Assembly: GCF_028290105.1 (NCBI RefSeq) | Contig: NZ_JAQGKL010000081.1 | Span: 1 to 42,155 of the forward strand | Origin: Methylobacterium sp. | GTDB taxonomy: Bacteria; Pseudomonadota; Alphaproteobacteria; Rhizobiales; Beijerinckiaceae | Direction of reading: 5' to 3' | Length of the DNA: 42,155 nucleotides | In this document: in pieces, positions 16,876-25,804 of the stretch | Numbering within the stretch: position 1 is the stretch's first letter | Layout: every line of letters begins with the position of its first letter | Program-made: the position numbers and the translations under genes | The notes under the pieces: model-generated | Told to the model about the DNA's origin: nothing | Database searches by the model: none | The model's input: only the letters and a program-made list of their open reading frames with translations

Positions 16876-17757
16876 TCAGCTTCCCCGATAGGTCTGGTAG
16901 CTCCACGGGCTCGCCACCAGGGGCACGTGGTAGTGACCCTCCGGATCGGCGACGCCGAAGCGCAGGCTGACGATGTCGAGGAAGGGCGGTTCGGGCAGGC
17001 CCGGATGGGTCGCTCGGAAATGGTCGCCGATCCGGAAGCGCAGGTCGTAGGCGGCGATCGGCACCGGCCGGCCGCCGATCAGGGGCGCGTCGGTGCGCCC
17101 GTCGGCGTTGGTCACGGCCCGGGCGACCAGGGCGGTCTCGGTCTCCGAGACCCATTCGTGGAGTTCCACCGCCACCCCCGGCGCCGGCCGGCCCGACGCG
17201 GTGTCGAGGACGTGGGTTGAGATCCGGCCCGTGGTGCGCGGTGCCTCCGCTCCGCTCACCAGGGCGCCGAGGCGGATCGCGGCGATGCGGAAGACCTCGG
17301 TCAGCGCGGTCGCGCGCTCGCTCTCCGGGTCGGAGTCGAGGCGCGCATGGAAGGTCCGCATCAGCGAGGCGCGGCCGTGCCGCTTGATGCAGAGGATGAA
17401 GGGAAAGCCGAAGGCCTGCCGGTAGGCGCCGTTCAGCGCCGCGAAGCGGGCGTACTCCGCCTCCGGGAGCCGGTCGAGCCCCGCCGAGGCCTGCTCGGCG
17501 ATGGAATCGGGGGCGATGGCGCCGTCGCGGGCCGCGCGCCCGGCCAGTTCCGGGTGGTTGCTCAAGAGGGCGAGGCGCGCCTCCCCGGACGCGGCCTCCA
17601 CCGCGCCCCGCATGGCGGCCAGGAGCGCCGCGACGGTGGGAAAGGGGCGCTGTCCGGCAACGGCCTCGGCGACCCAGGGCGCGTGCTCGAAGACCGCCCC
17701 GAGGGTGGTGACGAACGTGCCGTGCGAGGCCTGGTTCAAGTCGTCGAGGGTCGGCAT
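16876..17757 (-). CDS. uraD: fused OHCU decarboxylase / 5-hydroxyisourate hydrolase (allantoin synthase)
   Basis: A 293-residue bifunctional enzyme for the two steps after urate oxidation. Residues about 1-165 are the OHCU decarboxylase, with His68 in SNHPELAG, 'SIAEQASAGLDRL' and 'LNGAYRQAFGFPFILCIKRH'. Residues about 178-293 are the transthyretin-like HIU hydrolase, with ISTHVLDTASGRPA at 179 onward, 'HYHVPLVASPWSYQTYRGS' at the end and the diagnostic C-terminal YRGS. The reactions are HIU to OHCU and OHCU to S-allantoin, so the fusion channels an unstable intermediate, as in plant allantoin synthase. The ATG at 17757 is chosen because the decarboxylase domain starts there. It is divergent from the 122-residue hypothetical gene, with a 202-nt spacer. 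Confidence 0.93.
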   Translation of the reverse strand: MPTLDDLNQASHGTFVTTLGAVFEHAPWVAEAVAGQRPFPTVAALLAAMRGAVEAASGEARLALLSNHPELAGRAARDGAIAPDSIAEQASAGLDRLPEAEYARFAALNGAYRQAFGFPFILCIKRHGRASLMRTFHARLDSDPESERATALTEVFRIAAIRLGALVSGAEAPRTTGRISTHVLDTASGRPAPGVAVELHEWVSETETALVARAVTNADGRTDAPLIGGRPVPIAAYDLRFRIGDHFRATHPGLPEPPFLDIVSLRFGVADPEGHYHVPLVASPWSYQTYRGS

Positions 17758-17959
17758 CGAGATCTCAATCCTGCGCGCGGGGCCGGCGGCCGGAGAACGG
17801 CTTAGCAGGCAACGGGCCAGCCCGCCCGAACTCGACCCGCCGGCAACCCCGCCGGTGAACCTCGCCAGCAACCCCGAAATGTGGTCTGGCCCGCGATCCC
17901 GGCCGTCGGCGCGCATGGTTCGTCCCGGCGGCCCGGACCCGACAACGAGGCGACGCCCC

Positions 17960-18328
17960 ATGATCCGCAAGACGCATCTTCCGCCCGACGCGACGCTGAT
18001 CCAGGTCGCGGGCGATCTCGCCGAGCCCGAGGAATACCTGCGCCGGCTCCTCGGCAACATGCGCTTCTGCCAGAAGCGGCACGGCGACGCCCTGGTGCGC
18101 ATCGGCGTGAGCGGCAAGGGCGGGGCCCACGGGATCAGCCCGTCCTACCGCATCGACTACCACGTCGACGGGGTCGAGACCGTCTTCAACGGGTTCGGCG
18201 GCACCTCGCACAGCGCTTTCACCGAGACCAACGTGCGAGAGACGAACTGGAGCCGGGGCCACGCCACGATCCAGGAGGTCCAGCGCCTCTACGACGACCT
18301 GCGCAAGGGCCCGCCGCGCGCCTCTTGA
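17960..18328 (+). CDS. conserved hypothetical protein, 122 aa
   Basis: The ATG at 17960 has CGAGG about 9 nt upstream. The product is soluble, with no signal peptide or membrane helix. It starts 'MIRKTHLPPDATLIQVAGDL', has a helix 'EEYLRRLLGNMRFCQKRHGDALV', a Gly-rich strand region 'IGVSGKGGAHGISPSYRIDYHVDG', and ends with a charged helix 'ATIQEVQRLYDDLRKG'. I do not recognise the family. Codon use matches its neighbours, so it looks like a real gene. It is transcribed away from the allantoin-synthase gene and toward the c-di-GMP gene, from which it is separated by about 255 nt of AT-richer DNA. Confidence 0.65.
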   Translation: MIRKTHLPPDATLIQVAGDLAEPEEYLRRLLGNMRFCQKRHGDALVRIGVSGKGGAHGISPSYRIDYHVDGVETVFNGFGGTSHSAFTETNVRETNWSRGHATIQEVQRLYDDLRKGPPRAS

Positions 18329-18505
18329 GCGAAGCCCGGCGGCCCAAGGGGCGTGCGTCCCGCCTCGCGCAACCAGGGTGCGAGGCGCGCGCCCGGTTTC
18401 GTCCAAGCGCATCGGTTCCGAGAGGAGGCCGTCACCTCGGAAGATCGAAAATAGTAAATTATGTTAATGGCGACTCGGGTTCCCGGTTGAAATCAGTCGT
18501 CGCGA

Positions 18506-18533
18506 CAATCGATCCTGTATTCGTCTTCGATTG
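18506..18533. promoter_or_regulatory. inverted repeat upstream of c-di-GMP gene
   Basis: A perfect 7-bp inverted repeat, CAATCGA at 18506-18512 and TCGATTG at 18527-18533, with a 14-nt spacer, lies about 50 nt before the ATG of the GGDEF-EAL gene. The surrounding 100 nt are unusually AT-rich for this window. It may be a regulator binding site or part of a leader hairpin. Confidence 0.35.
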
Positions 18534-18583
18534 AAGGTTGTAGGGAGATCCGCTCGACGTGTGGATTCGTGGGCCGGACGGAA

Positions 18584-20830
18584 ATGATCGGAGCATCCCT
18601 TTCGTGCGTCGTGCCCGATGCCTCCGAGGTCTCGGGCGAGCCCGCGCCGGATGCCCAGCTTGATGCCGTGTGCCGGACCGCCGCCGCGCTCTTCGGCGTG
18701 CGCTTCGCCTTCGTGTCGCGGGTGGACAAGGCCTACCAGTGGTTCCTCGGTCGCGAGGGCTTGAGCGTTCCGGGCACGCCGCGGGAGGTGGCGTTCTGCG
18801 CGCATACCGTCCTGGGCGAGCCCCACGTGCCCCTCGTGGTGCTCGACACCCACCGCGACGCGCGCTTCCGCGCCAATCCCCTGGTCACGGGCGAGCCGTT
18901 CCTGCGCTTCTACGCGGGCGTGCCGATCGCCCTGGCCGACGGCATCAACGCCGCGACCGTCTGCATCGCCGACACGGACCCCCGCGCCGGCTTCGGCGAG
19001 GCCGACCGCAGGCGCCTCGCGGATCTCGCCCTGTTCGTCGAGGCGACGCTGCGCGGGCGGGCGTCGCAGGTCGAGGCCGCCCAGGCCCAGCGCCGGGTCG
19101 AGGCCTCGGACACGCTGCTGCGCACCACCCTGGAGAGCATGGACCAGGGCCTGCTCATGACGGATGCCGACGACCGCGTGCGGGTCTACAACCGGCACGT
19201 CGCCGCCATGATGGGGGTGGCGGAGGCTCTCCTCTACGACGGCGCGCCGTTCGCGGCCGTGCGCGCCTACCAGACGGCGCAGGGCGAGTTCGCCCACCTG
19301 CCCGATACGCTCCGCGCATGGCTGGAGCGCGGCGATCCGGCGGCACGCATCTACGATTACGAGCGCGCCCGCCCCGACGGCACCGTGCTCCAGGTGCGCA
19401 CGCTGCCCCTGCCCGAGGGCGGGCTGGTGCGCACCTTCACGGACGTGACGGGGCGCCGGGCGGCGGAGGAGCAGATCCGCTACATGGCGCTGCACGATGC
19501 CCTGACCGGGTTGCCCAACCGCACGCTGTTCCGCGACCGGCTGGATCAGGCCATCGCGCATGCGAGCCGGGCCCGCAGCGCCTTCGCGGTGCTGGCCTGC
19601 GATCTCGATCGCTTCAAGGCGGTCAACGACAGCCTCGGGCATCCGGCCGGCGACGCGCTGCTGCGCGTGGTCGCCGAGCGGATGCGGAATGTGCTGCGCC
19701 CCTACGACACCATCGCGCGCCTCGGCGGCGACGAATTCGCCATCGTGCTCGCCTATCTCGACGAGGCCCGGGAGGCGGACGGCATCGCGGACCGGCTGAT
19801 CGCGGCGGTGAGCGAGCCGATCGACCTCGACGGCCAGAGCGTCGAGGTCGGCGTCAGCATCGGCGTCACGATCGGGACCGAGCTGGACCAGGACCCGGAC
19901 GAACTGTTCCAGCGCGCCGACATCGCCCTGTACGAAGCCAAGGCGGCGGGGCGCAACACGCACCGGGAGTTCGAGCCCGGGGCGGGCGCCCGCATCGCCA
20001 CGCGCGGACAGCTCGCCCTCGACATGAAGGAAGCGATCCGGTCCCGCGAGTTCCACCTCGCCTACCAGCCGGTGGTCGATTCCGCGACGGCCTCCGTCGT
20101 CAGCTTCGAGGCGCTGATGCGCTGGCGCCATCCCGTCCAGGGCGAGATCCCGCCCGGCGCCTTCATCGCGCTCGCCGAGGAGACCGGGTTGATCGTGCCG
20201 CTCGGCGCCTGGGCGCTGCAGGAGGCCTGCCGCGAGGCGGCGTCCTGGCCGGCACCCGTCCGCGTGGCGGTGAACGTCTCGGTGGTGCAACTCCGGCGCG
20301 CGGGCCTGGAGGCCACCGTGATGGCGGCCCTGGCCGCCAGCGGCCTGCCGGCGGACCGCCTCAAGCTCGAGGTCACCGAGAGCGTGCTGATGCAGGATGC
20401 GGAATCGGTGATCGCCGGTCTGCATCGCCTGCGCGCGCTCGGCGTGCGCATCGCCCTCGACGATTTCGGCACCGGCTATTCCAGCCTGAGCTACCTGCGC
20501 CGCTTCCCCTTCGACCAGATCAAGATCGACCGGTCCTTCATCCGCGACATCGCCGATCCCGATGCGGCCGCGATCGTGCGGGCGGTGGTCGGCATCGGTG
20601 AGCGTCTCGGCATGGGCATCGTGGCCGAGGGCGTGGAGACGGCCGAGCAGCTCGAACTCGTGCGCCGGGAAGGCTGCACGCAGGTCCAGGGCTTCCTGTT
20701 CAGCCGGCCTCTGCCGCCGGACGCGGCGCGCGATTACCTCCGGACCGCGGCGCGCCTGGATTCGTCCGAACGAGGCGCATTCGGACGCGGCGTCGCGAAT
20801 CGGGGTGCCCCGGAATCGGACGGCGCGTGA
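18584..20830 (+). CDS. bifunctional GAF-PAS-GGDEF-EAL c-di-GMP protein
   Basis: A 748-residue cytoplasmic signalling protein with no membrane helix. Order of domains: GAF (about 20-160, 'AAALFGVRFAFVSRVDKAYQWF'), a short coiled linker, PAS (about 180-295, 'LRTTLESMDQGLLMTDADDRVRVYN'), GGDEF (about 305-465) and EAL (about 475-735). The cyclase site GGDEF at ~381 is intact and preceded five residues earlier by RPYD, the product-inhibition RxxD site. The phosphodiesterase shows EALMRW at ~509, NVSVVQLR, EVTES, DDFGTGYSSL at ~625 and IKIDRSF. Both halves therefore look catalytically competent. ATG 18584 is used; GTG 18569 is an in-frame alternative. Nothing in the sequence links its input to purines, though it sits among purine genes. 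Confidence 0.9.
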   Translation: MIGASLSCVVPDASEVSGEPAPDAQLDAVCRTAAALFGVRFAFVSRVDKAYQWFLGREGLSVPGTPREVAFCAHTVLGEPHVPLVVLDTHRDARFRANPLVTGEPFLRFYAGVPIALADGINAATVCIADTDPRAGFGEADRRRLADLALFVEATLRGRASQVEAAQAQRRVEASDTLLRTTLESMDQGLLMTDADDRVRVYNRHVAAMMGVAEALLYDGAPFAAVRAYQTAQGEFAHLPDTLRAWLERGDPAARIYDYERARPDGTVLQVRTLPLPEGGLVRTFTDVTGRRAAEEQIRYMALHDALTGLPNRTLFRDRLDQAIAHASRARSAFAVLACDLDRFKAVNDSLGHPAGDALLRVVAERMRNVLRPYDTIARLGGDEFAIVLAYLDEAREADGIADRLIAAVSEPIDLDGQSVEVGVSIGVTIGTELDQDPDELFQRADIALYEAKAAGRNTHREFEPGAGARIATRGQLALDMKEAIRSREFHLAYQPVVDSATASVVSFEALMRWRHPVQGEIPPGAFIALAEETGLIVPLGAWALQEACREAASWPAPVRVAVNVSVVQLRRAGLEATVMAALAASGLPADRLKLEVTESVLMQDAESVIAGLHRLRALGVRIALDDFGTGYSSLSYLRRFPFDQIKIDRSFIRDIADPDAAAIVRAVVGIGERLGMGIVAEGVETAEQLELVRREGCTQVQGFLFSRPLPPDAARDYLRTAARLDSSERGAFGRGVANRGAPESDGA

Positions 20831-20840
20831 ACACGCGGGC

Positions 20841-22796
20841 TCAAGGCTGAGGCCCTGCCGCACCGACGAGGCGTTCGGCGTCTTCCGGCAGGAGCAGCCG
20901 GTCCGCCACCAGCAATTCGGCCGCGCGCGCGACCGCCGCGGCGTGGTCGCCCGGCGCCGGATAGCGCTCCTCGAGGGAGGGGCGCGGATCGCCTTGGGCC
21001 TCCCGCTCGGCCCGGGTCCGGGCCAGGGGCAGCCGGCTGCCCTCCCGGTCGCAGAGTTCTCCCGCCGGGAACGGCTCGGCGTAGAGGTTCCAGCCCGTAT
21101 GGGTCGCGAGCGGCGCCGCGACCTCGGGCAGACGGATGCCCGCGATCTCGTGCCCGTCCGGGTCGACCTTCGGCACCAGGGGGCGATATTGCGGGCCGCT
21201 TTCGGGACGCGGATCGACGAAGCTCGCAAAGCGCGCGATGGCATTGGGCGCGTCGGGCAGGCGCAGGCCCGGCACATAGGGAAAGCCGGTCTCCCCAGCG
21301 GCCACCAGCGTCCCGTCGGCCAGGCGCGGCACCCGGCTCGGCGGGGGCGCGATGCCGCGCGTGACCCAATCCTCCAGGGCCACCAGGAGCGCGCGCAGGG
21401 CCGGGGCGGGGTTCAGGGTGTTGCGGGGGTGCAGGCACGGCCCCTTGTTCGCGGTCAGGCCCGCGCGCCCGTAATGGAAGCCGCTGGCGACAAGGTAGGC
21501 CCGCGCGGTCCCGGGTAGCGCCACGTCGGCCTGACCCAGGGGATCGGTCGTCAGCAGTGAGGCGCCCTTCTGCCAGTATTCGGTGCTGGTGTTCACCTCC
21601 ATCAGCAGCGGGTCGAAGCCGTCCCCGCGCAGCAGCGCGCCGGTCTGGCCCGTCACGGGATCGTGCTGGGTGGCGGCGGAAAACGGGAAGGCGTTCTCGG
21701 GGTAGAGGTGGTCCTCGTGCTGGGTGTTGGTGCGCGAGGGCTGGCCGAAGCGGGCGTTCAGGAAGACGCCGCCGATGCCCGAGATGTGCAGGAGCATGCC
21801 GTCGAAGACGCGCTGGCCGGCCTCGTCCTGGTTGAAGCCCTGGCGGATGTAGTCGCGCAGGAAGCGCCCGCTCTGCGAGATGCCCAGCGCCACGGCATGC
21901 CGGATCACGCCGCCCGCCGGGTTCTCGGGGGCGGCCGGCCCGCGCAGGAAGGCCACGACGTCGCGCGTGGCGGCAAAGCCGATGCCGAGCACCTTCGGGT
22001 TGGCCGCCTGATAGGTCAGCGAATAGAGCGTCCCGGGCTCGGGCTTGACGGTGGCGGGCAGCAGGCGCAGCTCGCCCGGCGAGGCGAAGGTCCAGGCGCC
22101 TTCCGGAACCGGACGGGGCGCGTCCGCCTCCCGGCGCCGGACGGTGAGCTGGGCGCTCGCGCGATCGAGGCCCGCGGCCTTGAAGGTGAGGAAGAACGGC
22201 GCCTCGGGCGGCCCCCGCGTCCCGCTCACGAGTTCGTCGCGCACGGTCTCGACGATCGGCGTTCCGTTGCGGGTCGCCACCGGCACGTCGATCGCCATGC
22301 CGCCCTGCTGGCGCAGGGCGTCCGCCTCCCAGCCCGACCAGACGATGGTGTCGCCCCGGCGCAGCACCAGGGCCGTGCCCGCATCCCCGGCGCCCCTGGG
22401 GTCGTTCACCGCCTGCGCGGCCTGCGCGGGGGCATCGAGCACCCAGTTGAACAGGAATTTCCGGCCCCGATTGGGCGCTTCGTACAGCAGGGTGCCGCTG
22501 GCGCGGGCGGGATCCTTCGGACGCAGCAGGAAGATGTCGGTCCGGTATTCCACCATCCCGCGTCCGTTGCGGGGCGCCAGCGTGAGGTCGACGATCCTGG
22601 CGTTGCGCGGGTCCGCCGGATCGAGCTCACCCTGGGCGACGCCGACGACGCGCTCGTAGGCACCGGCCTCGCCGAAGCTCTGGTTGTCGGCGAAGGGCTC
22701 GACGGCGCGCACCTCGATGGCGGTGATCCGCGCTTCGACGGGCTGTCCGAGGCTCCCATACAGGAGGGCGCCCAGGAGAGCGGAGACCGTTCGCAT
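20841..22796 (-). CDS. secreted alpha/beta-hydrolase domain protein (Abhydrolase_10 type)
   Basis: A 651-residue protein with a signal peptide at 1-22 (MRTVSALLGALLYGSLGQPV). The body has two beta-rich N-terminal sections (about 25-270) and a C-terminal hydrolase with nucleophile elbow GISQSGRFLRDY and a later acidic/His region 'GQADVALPGTARAYLVASGFHYG'. The family (alpha/beta hydrolase domain-containing protein) includes esterases of unknown substrate. The ATG at 22796 has GAGGAA 7 nt upstream; a TTG at 22826 is a less likely alternative. It is convergent with the c-di-GMP gene (stops 10 nt apart) and divergent from the urate permease (about 180 nt). No purine link is visible. Confidence 0.78.
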   Translation of the reverse strand: MRTVSALLGALLYGSLGQPVEARITAIEVRAVEPFADNQSFGEAGAYERVVGVAQGELDPADPRNARIVDLTLAPRNGRGMVEYRTDIFLLRPKDPARASGTLLYEAPNRGRKFLFNWVLDAPAQAAQAVNDPRGAGDAGTALVLRRGDTIVWSGWEADALRQQGGMAIDVPVATRNGTPIVETVRDELVSGTRGPPEAPFFLTFKAAGLDRASAQLTVRRREADAPRPVPEGAWTFASPGELRLLPATVKPEPGTLYSLTYQAANPKVLGIGFAATRDVVAFLRGPAAPENPAGGVIRHAVALGISQSGRFLRDYIRQGFNQDEAGQRVFDGMLLHISGIGGVFLNARFGQPSRTNTQHEDHLYPENAFPFSAATQHDPVTGQTGALLRGDGFDPLLMEVNTSTEYWQKGASLLTTDPLGQADVALPGTARAYLVASGFHYGRAGLTANKGPCLHPRNTLNPAPALRALLVALEDWVTRGIAPPPSRVPRLADGTLVAAGETGFPYVPGLRLPDAPNAIARFASFVDPRPESGPQYRPLVPKVDPDGHEIAGIRLPEVAAPLATHTGWNLYAEPFPAGELCDREGSRLPLARTRAEREAQGDPRPSLEERYPAPGDHAAAVARAAELLVADRLLLPEDAERLVGAAGPQP

Positions 22797-22975
22797 GGAT
22801 GTTTCCTCGAGCCCCGCCAGCGTCAAGCTGCGCTGTTGGCCGGGATCTTACACGGCGCATCCGCGCGGTCGAGGGCGTCTTGGCCTGGGGGATCGCCCCT
22901 TCTGGGGTGGCACGTGGTTTGCGGACCCTTCTCCGTGCGCGGCCCTCAGCGGCTCGCCTGACGAGGGACCGACGC

Positions 22976-24343
22976 GTGGATCACAGCGCTTCTCAACCTG
23001 CCCCACCCGCGCCGGTGGCCAAGGTGCCTCCCGTCGCCCTCGGCCTCCTGGGACTGCAGCACGTGCTGGTGATGTATGCCGGTGCGGTGGCGGTGCCGCT
23101 CATCGTCGGGCGCGCCCTCAAGCTGCCCCCCGAGCAGGTGGCGATGCTGGTGAGCGCCGACCTGTTCGCCTGCGGCCTCGCCACCCTGGTCCAGAGCTGG
23201 GGCCTGCCCGGCATCGGCATCCGCATGCCGGTGATGATGGGCGTCACCTTCGCGGCGGTGACGCCGATGATCGCCATGGGCACCAACCCGGCCCTCGGGC
23301 TCACCGGCATCTACGGCGCGGTCATCGTCGCGGGCCTGTTCGCGCTCTTCGCCGCTCCGCTGGTCGGGCGCCTGCTGCCCCTGTTCCCGCCGGTGGTGAC
23401 CGGAACGGTGATCCTCGTCATCGGCATCTCGCTGATGCGGGTCGGCGTGAACTGGGCCGCGGGCGGCATCGGCAACCCCCAATACGGGGCGCTGCTCTAC
23501 CTCGGCATCGCGCTCTTCGTGCTCCTCGTCATCCTCGGACTGACCCGCTACGCCCAGGGCTTCCTCGCCTCCGCGTCCGTGCTCATCGGCATCGTGGTCG
23601 GCATGGCGGTGGCGGGGTTCTTCGGCCTCGTCGACCTGTCGCGGGTGGCCTCGGCGCCGTGGTTCGACGTGGTGCGCCCCTTCGCCTTCGGGATGCCGAA
23701 ATTCGACCTCGTGGCGAGCCTGACCCTCTGCCTCGTCATGGTCGTGGTGATGATCGAATCCACCGGCATGTTCCTGGCGCTCGCCGAGATCACCGGCGAG
23801 ACCGTGGACGAGGCGCGCTTGGTCCGGGGCCTGCGCGCCGACGGGCTCGGCACCGTGCTCGGCGGGATCTTCAACACCTTCCCGTACACCTCGTTCTCGC
23901 AGAACATCGGGCTGGTCGGCGTCACCGGCGTGCGCTCCCGCTTCGTGACGGTCATCGGCGGCTTCGTGATGCTCGGCCTCGGGCTGGTGCCCAAGCTCGC
24001 CGCCCTGGTGGAGGCCGTGCCGCAATGCGTTCTCGGCGGCGCCGGCCTCGTCATGTTCGGCATGGTGGCGGCCACGGGCACGCGCATCCTCGGCGCGGTG
24101 GATTTCGCGGGCAACCGCAACAACCTGTTCATCGTCGCCGTCTCGGTGGGCTTCGGGCTGATCCCCCTGGTGGCCCCGGCCTTCTTCAAGCAGATGCCCG
24201 ACGTGCTGCATCCGCTGCTCGAATCCGGCATCCTGCTCGCCGCCCTGTCGGCGGTGGCCCTGAATCTGTTCTTCAACGGGCTCGGCAGCGAGGCCGGCGC
24301 CCGCGCCGAGGCGACCCGCCTCGCCCACGCCGCCGAGGCGTGA
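22976..24343 (+). CDS. NCS2 family purine (urate/xanthine) permease
   Basis: A 455-residue inner-membrane symporter of the nucleobase:cation symporter-2 family with about 14 hydrophobic segments. Key motifs are 'LGLQHVLVMYAGAVAVPL' in TM1, 'ESTGMFLALAEITGE' in TM8 and the NAT signature QNIGLVGVTG at about 309-318; the Gln at its first position is typical of xanthine/urate rather than uracil carriers. The GTG at 22976 has GAGGG upstream and fits the family N-terminus; further upstream the frame is Arg-rich and unlike a permease. The gene ends 31 nt before urate hydroxylase, so the two form a urate uptake-and-oxidation pair. Urate is the most likely substrate, xanthine the alternative. Confidence 0.88.
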   Translation: MDHSASQPAPPAPVAKVPPVALGLLGLQHVLVMYAGAVAVPLIVGRALKLPPEQVAMLVSADLFACGLATLVQSWGLPGIGIRMPVMMGVTFAAVTPMIAMGTNPALGLTGIYGAVIVAGLFALFAAPLVGRLLPLFPPVVTGTVILVIGISLMRVGVNWAAGGIGNPQYGALLYLGIALFVLLVILGLTRYAQGFLASASVLIGIVVGMAVAGFFGLVDLSRVASAPWFDVVRPFAFGMPKFDLVASLTLCLVMVVVMIESTGMFLALAEITGETVDEARLVRGLRADGLGTVLGGIFNTFPYTSFSQNIGLVGVTGVRSRFVTVIGGFVMLGLGLVPKLAALVEAVPQCVLGGAGLVMFGMVAATGTRILGAVDFAGNRNNLFIVAVSVGFGLIPLVAPAFFKQMPDVLHPLLESGILLAALSAVALNLFFNGLGSEAGARAEATRLAHAAEA

Positions 24344-24374
24344 GCCAACCGACCACGAAAAAAGGACACGCATC

Positions 24375-25217
24375 ATGGCGCTGACGAAGGCACGCTACGG
24401 CAAGGGCCGCGTCCGGGTGCTCCGCCTCGCCCGCGACGGCGAGCGCCACGCTGTGCGCGAACTCTCCCTGACGGTGCTGCTGGACGGTGATTTCGGGGCC
24501 GCCTGGACGCGAGGCGACAACCGGCAGGTGGTGGCCACCGACAGCATCAAGAACATCGTCAACATCACCGCCGCCCGGCACGTCGAGGCCGAGACCGAGG
24601 CCTTCGTCGGCCACGTGGCGGCGCTGTTCCTGGAGCGCTACGCGCAGGTCGCTTCCGTCAGCATCGAGGCCCTGGAGACCCGCTGGCTGCGCCGGGACGT
24701 CGACGGCCGCCCCCATGCCCACACCTTCACCCTCGACGGCAACGGCCAGCCCTTCGTGCGGCTGGTGGCCGACCGGCAGGCCGCGGTGCTGCAATCAGGC
24801 CTGCGCGGCTACACCCTGATGAAGACCACGCAATCGGGCTGGGAGGACTTCGTCGACGACGAATTCCGCACCCTGCCCGATACGGGCGACCGAATCTGCG
24901 CCACCAGCATGGACGCGACCTGGACCTGGACCACGCCGCCCGAAGACCCGGTGGCGGCGAACGCCGCCGTGCTCGACACGATGATCGCCGAATTCGCCAC
25001 GACCTACAGCGCGGGCGTGCAGGACAGCATGTACCGCATGGGCGAGGCGGTGCTGGCCGCCCGGCCGGACATCGCCGAGATCGGCTTCGCGATGCCCAAC
25101 AAGCACTACATCCCGATGAATCTCGCGGCCTTCGGCATCGATCACGGTGGGCAGGTCTTCCTGCCCACCGACGAGCCCCACGGGCAGATCGAGGCCACCA
25201 TCGGCCGTGCCGGCTGA
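24375..25217 (+). CDS. pucL: factor-independent urate hydroxylase (uricase)
   Basis: A 280-residue cofactor-free urate oxidase. It turns urate, O2 and water into 5-hydroxyisourate and H2O2. Family marks are the catalytic Thr-Asp pair at 55-56 in VATDSIKN, 'LMKTTQSGWEDFVDDEFRTLPDTGDR' in the middle, 'GVQDSMYRMGEAVL' and the late 'NKHYIPMNL' with the catalytic-relay His. Two T-fold halves are apparent. AAGGA lies about 9 nt before the ATG. Together with the permease upstream and the OHCU/HIU fusion at 16.9-17.8 kb it completes urate to allantoin. No catalase gene is seen nearby. Confidence 0.95.
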   Translation: MALTKARYGKGRVRVLRLARDGERHAVRELSLTVLLDGDFGAAWTRGDNRQVVATDSIKNIVNITAARHVEAETEAFVGHVAALFLERYAQVASVSIEALETRWLRRDVDGRPHAHTFTLDGNGQPFVRLVADRQAAVLQSGLRGYTLMKTTQSGWEDFVDDEFRTLPDTGDRICATSMDATWTWTTPPEDPVAANAAVLDTMIAEFATTYSAGVQDSMYRMGEAVLAARPDIAEIGFAMPNKHYIPMNLAAFGIDHGGQVFLPTDEPHGQIEATIGRAG

Positions 25218-25525
25218 CGCACACCCGGCCTCATCCGCCGCACGGTGTGCCGAACCGCACGCTCCGGCCGAGAACCATGCCAAGGCGCCTGCCCGGCTGC
25301 GGGAATTTTGGGCGACAGCCTAAGTCGATGTGAATGTTTGGCTTTTTTCGGATGAGCGCCGTGCGTATCGCGGGCGCGTCGAGAATTCGTAAGATCTGCA
25401 CATCTTCAATGCACAGTCGGCGAGCATTTTCTGTTGTTTTACGCGGCAGGTGTGCTCAATTTTGAGGAACATGAACGGTGCGCGTCGCGTCTTCGCGACA
25501 ACCGTTGTGATCCAGGATTGCCGAC
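25218..25525 (+). promoter_or_regulatory. 308-nt spacer with leader hairpin before small exported protein gene
   Basis: No gene is visible here. The first ~80 nt follow the urate hydroxylase stop; the middle (25320-25470) is AT-richer and likely carries the promoter of the next gene. At 25474-25506 there is a nested hairpin: outer AACGGT/ACCGTT and inner GTCGCG-TCTT-CGCGAC. It ends about 20 nt before the ATG at 25526, immediately ahead of the AGGA ribosome site, so it would form in the mRNA leader. A regulatory role is an inference. Confidence 0.4.
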
Positions 25526-25777
25526 ATGACCCATCGCCGTCTCACCGCCGCCCTCGCCATGGCCCTCGGCCTCTCCGCCTCGGCCGCCCTCGCCCAGAGC
25601 TACAATGCCCCCGCGGGCATCCCGGCCGCCGTGGCGCCGGGTGGTCTCGAAGGTCAGGCCGCGGCCCGGAACCTGAACGAGCTTCGCAGCAGCCGCGGTT
25701 ATGTCGTCGCCCCGCGCGCCGATCAGGGCGACTTCACCACCGGCTCGGTCCGCGCACGCCGCAACGACCGCTGGTAA
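25526..25777 (+). CDS. small exported protein, APGG family (83 aa)
   Basis: An 83-residue predicted exported protein. Residues 1-24 are a clear signal peptide (core 'ALAMALGLSASAALA', cut before QS). The mature N-terminus has APAG, five residues, APGG, then EGQA and ARN, closely matching the 86-residue protein at 16.2-16.4 kb and, more loosely, the 75-residue one beside it. The C-terminus is basic with 'GDFTTGSVRARRNDRW'. AGGA lies about 9 nt before the ATG. It is a single-gene unit with its own leader hairpin and a strong terminator just downstream. Function unknown. Confidence 0.72.
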   Translation: MTHRRLTAALAMALGLSASAALAQSYNAPAGIPAAVAPGGLEGQAAARNLNELRSSRGYVVAPRADQGDFTTGSVRARRNDRW

Positions 25778-25804
25778 GGCCCGGACCCGACGACCCATCA
25801 TCAG

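Noticed and set aside
18464..21277. Minus-strand open frame of about 937 codons opposite the GGDEF-EAL gene
   Set aside because: Antisense shadow of a gene with clear domains; no family resemblance of its own.
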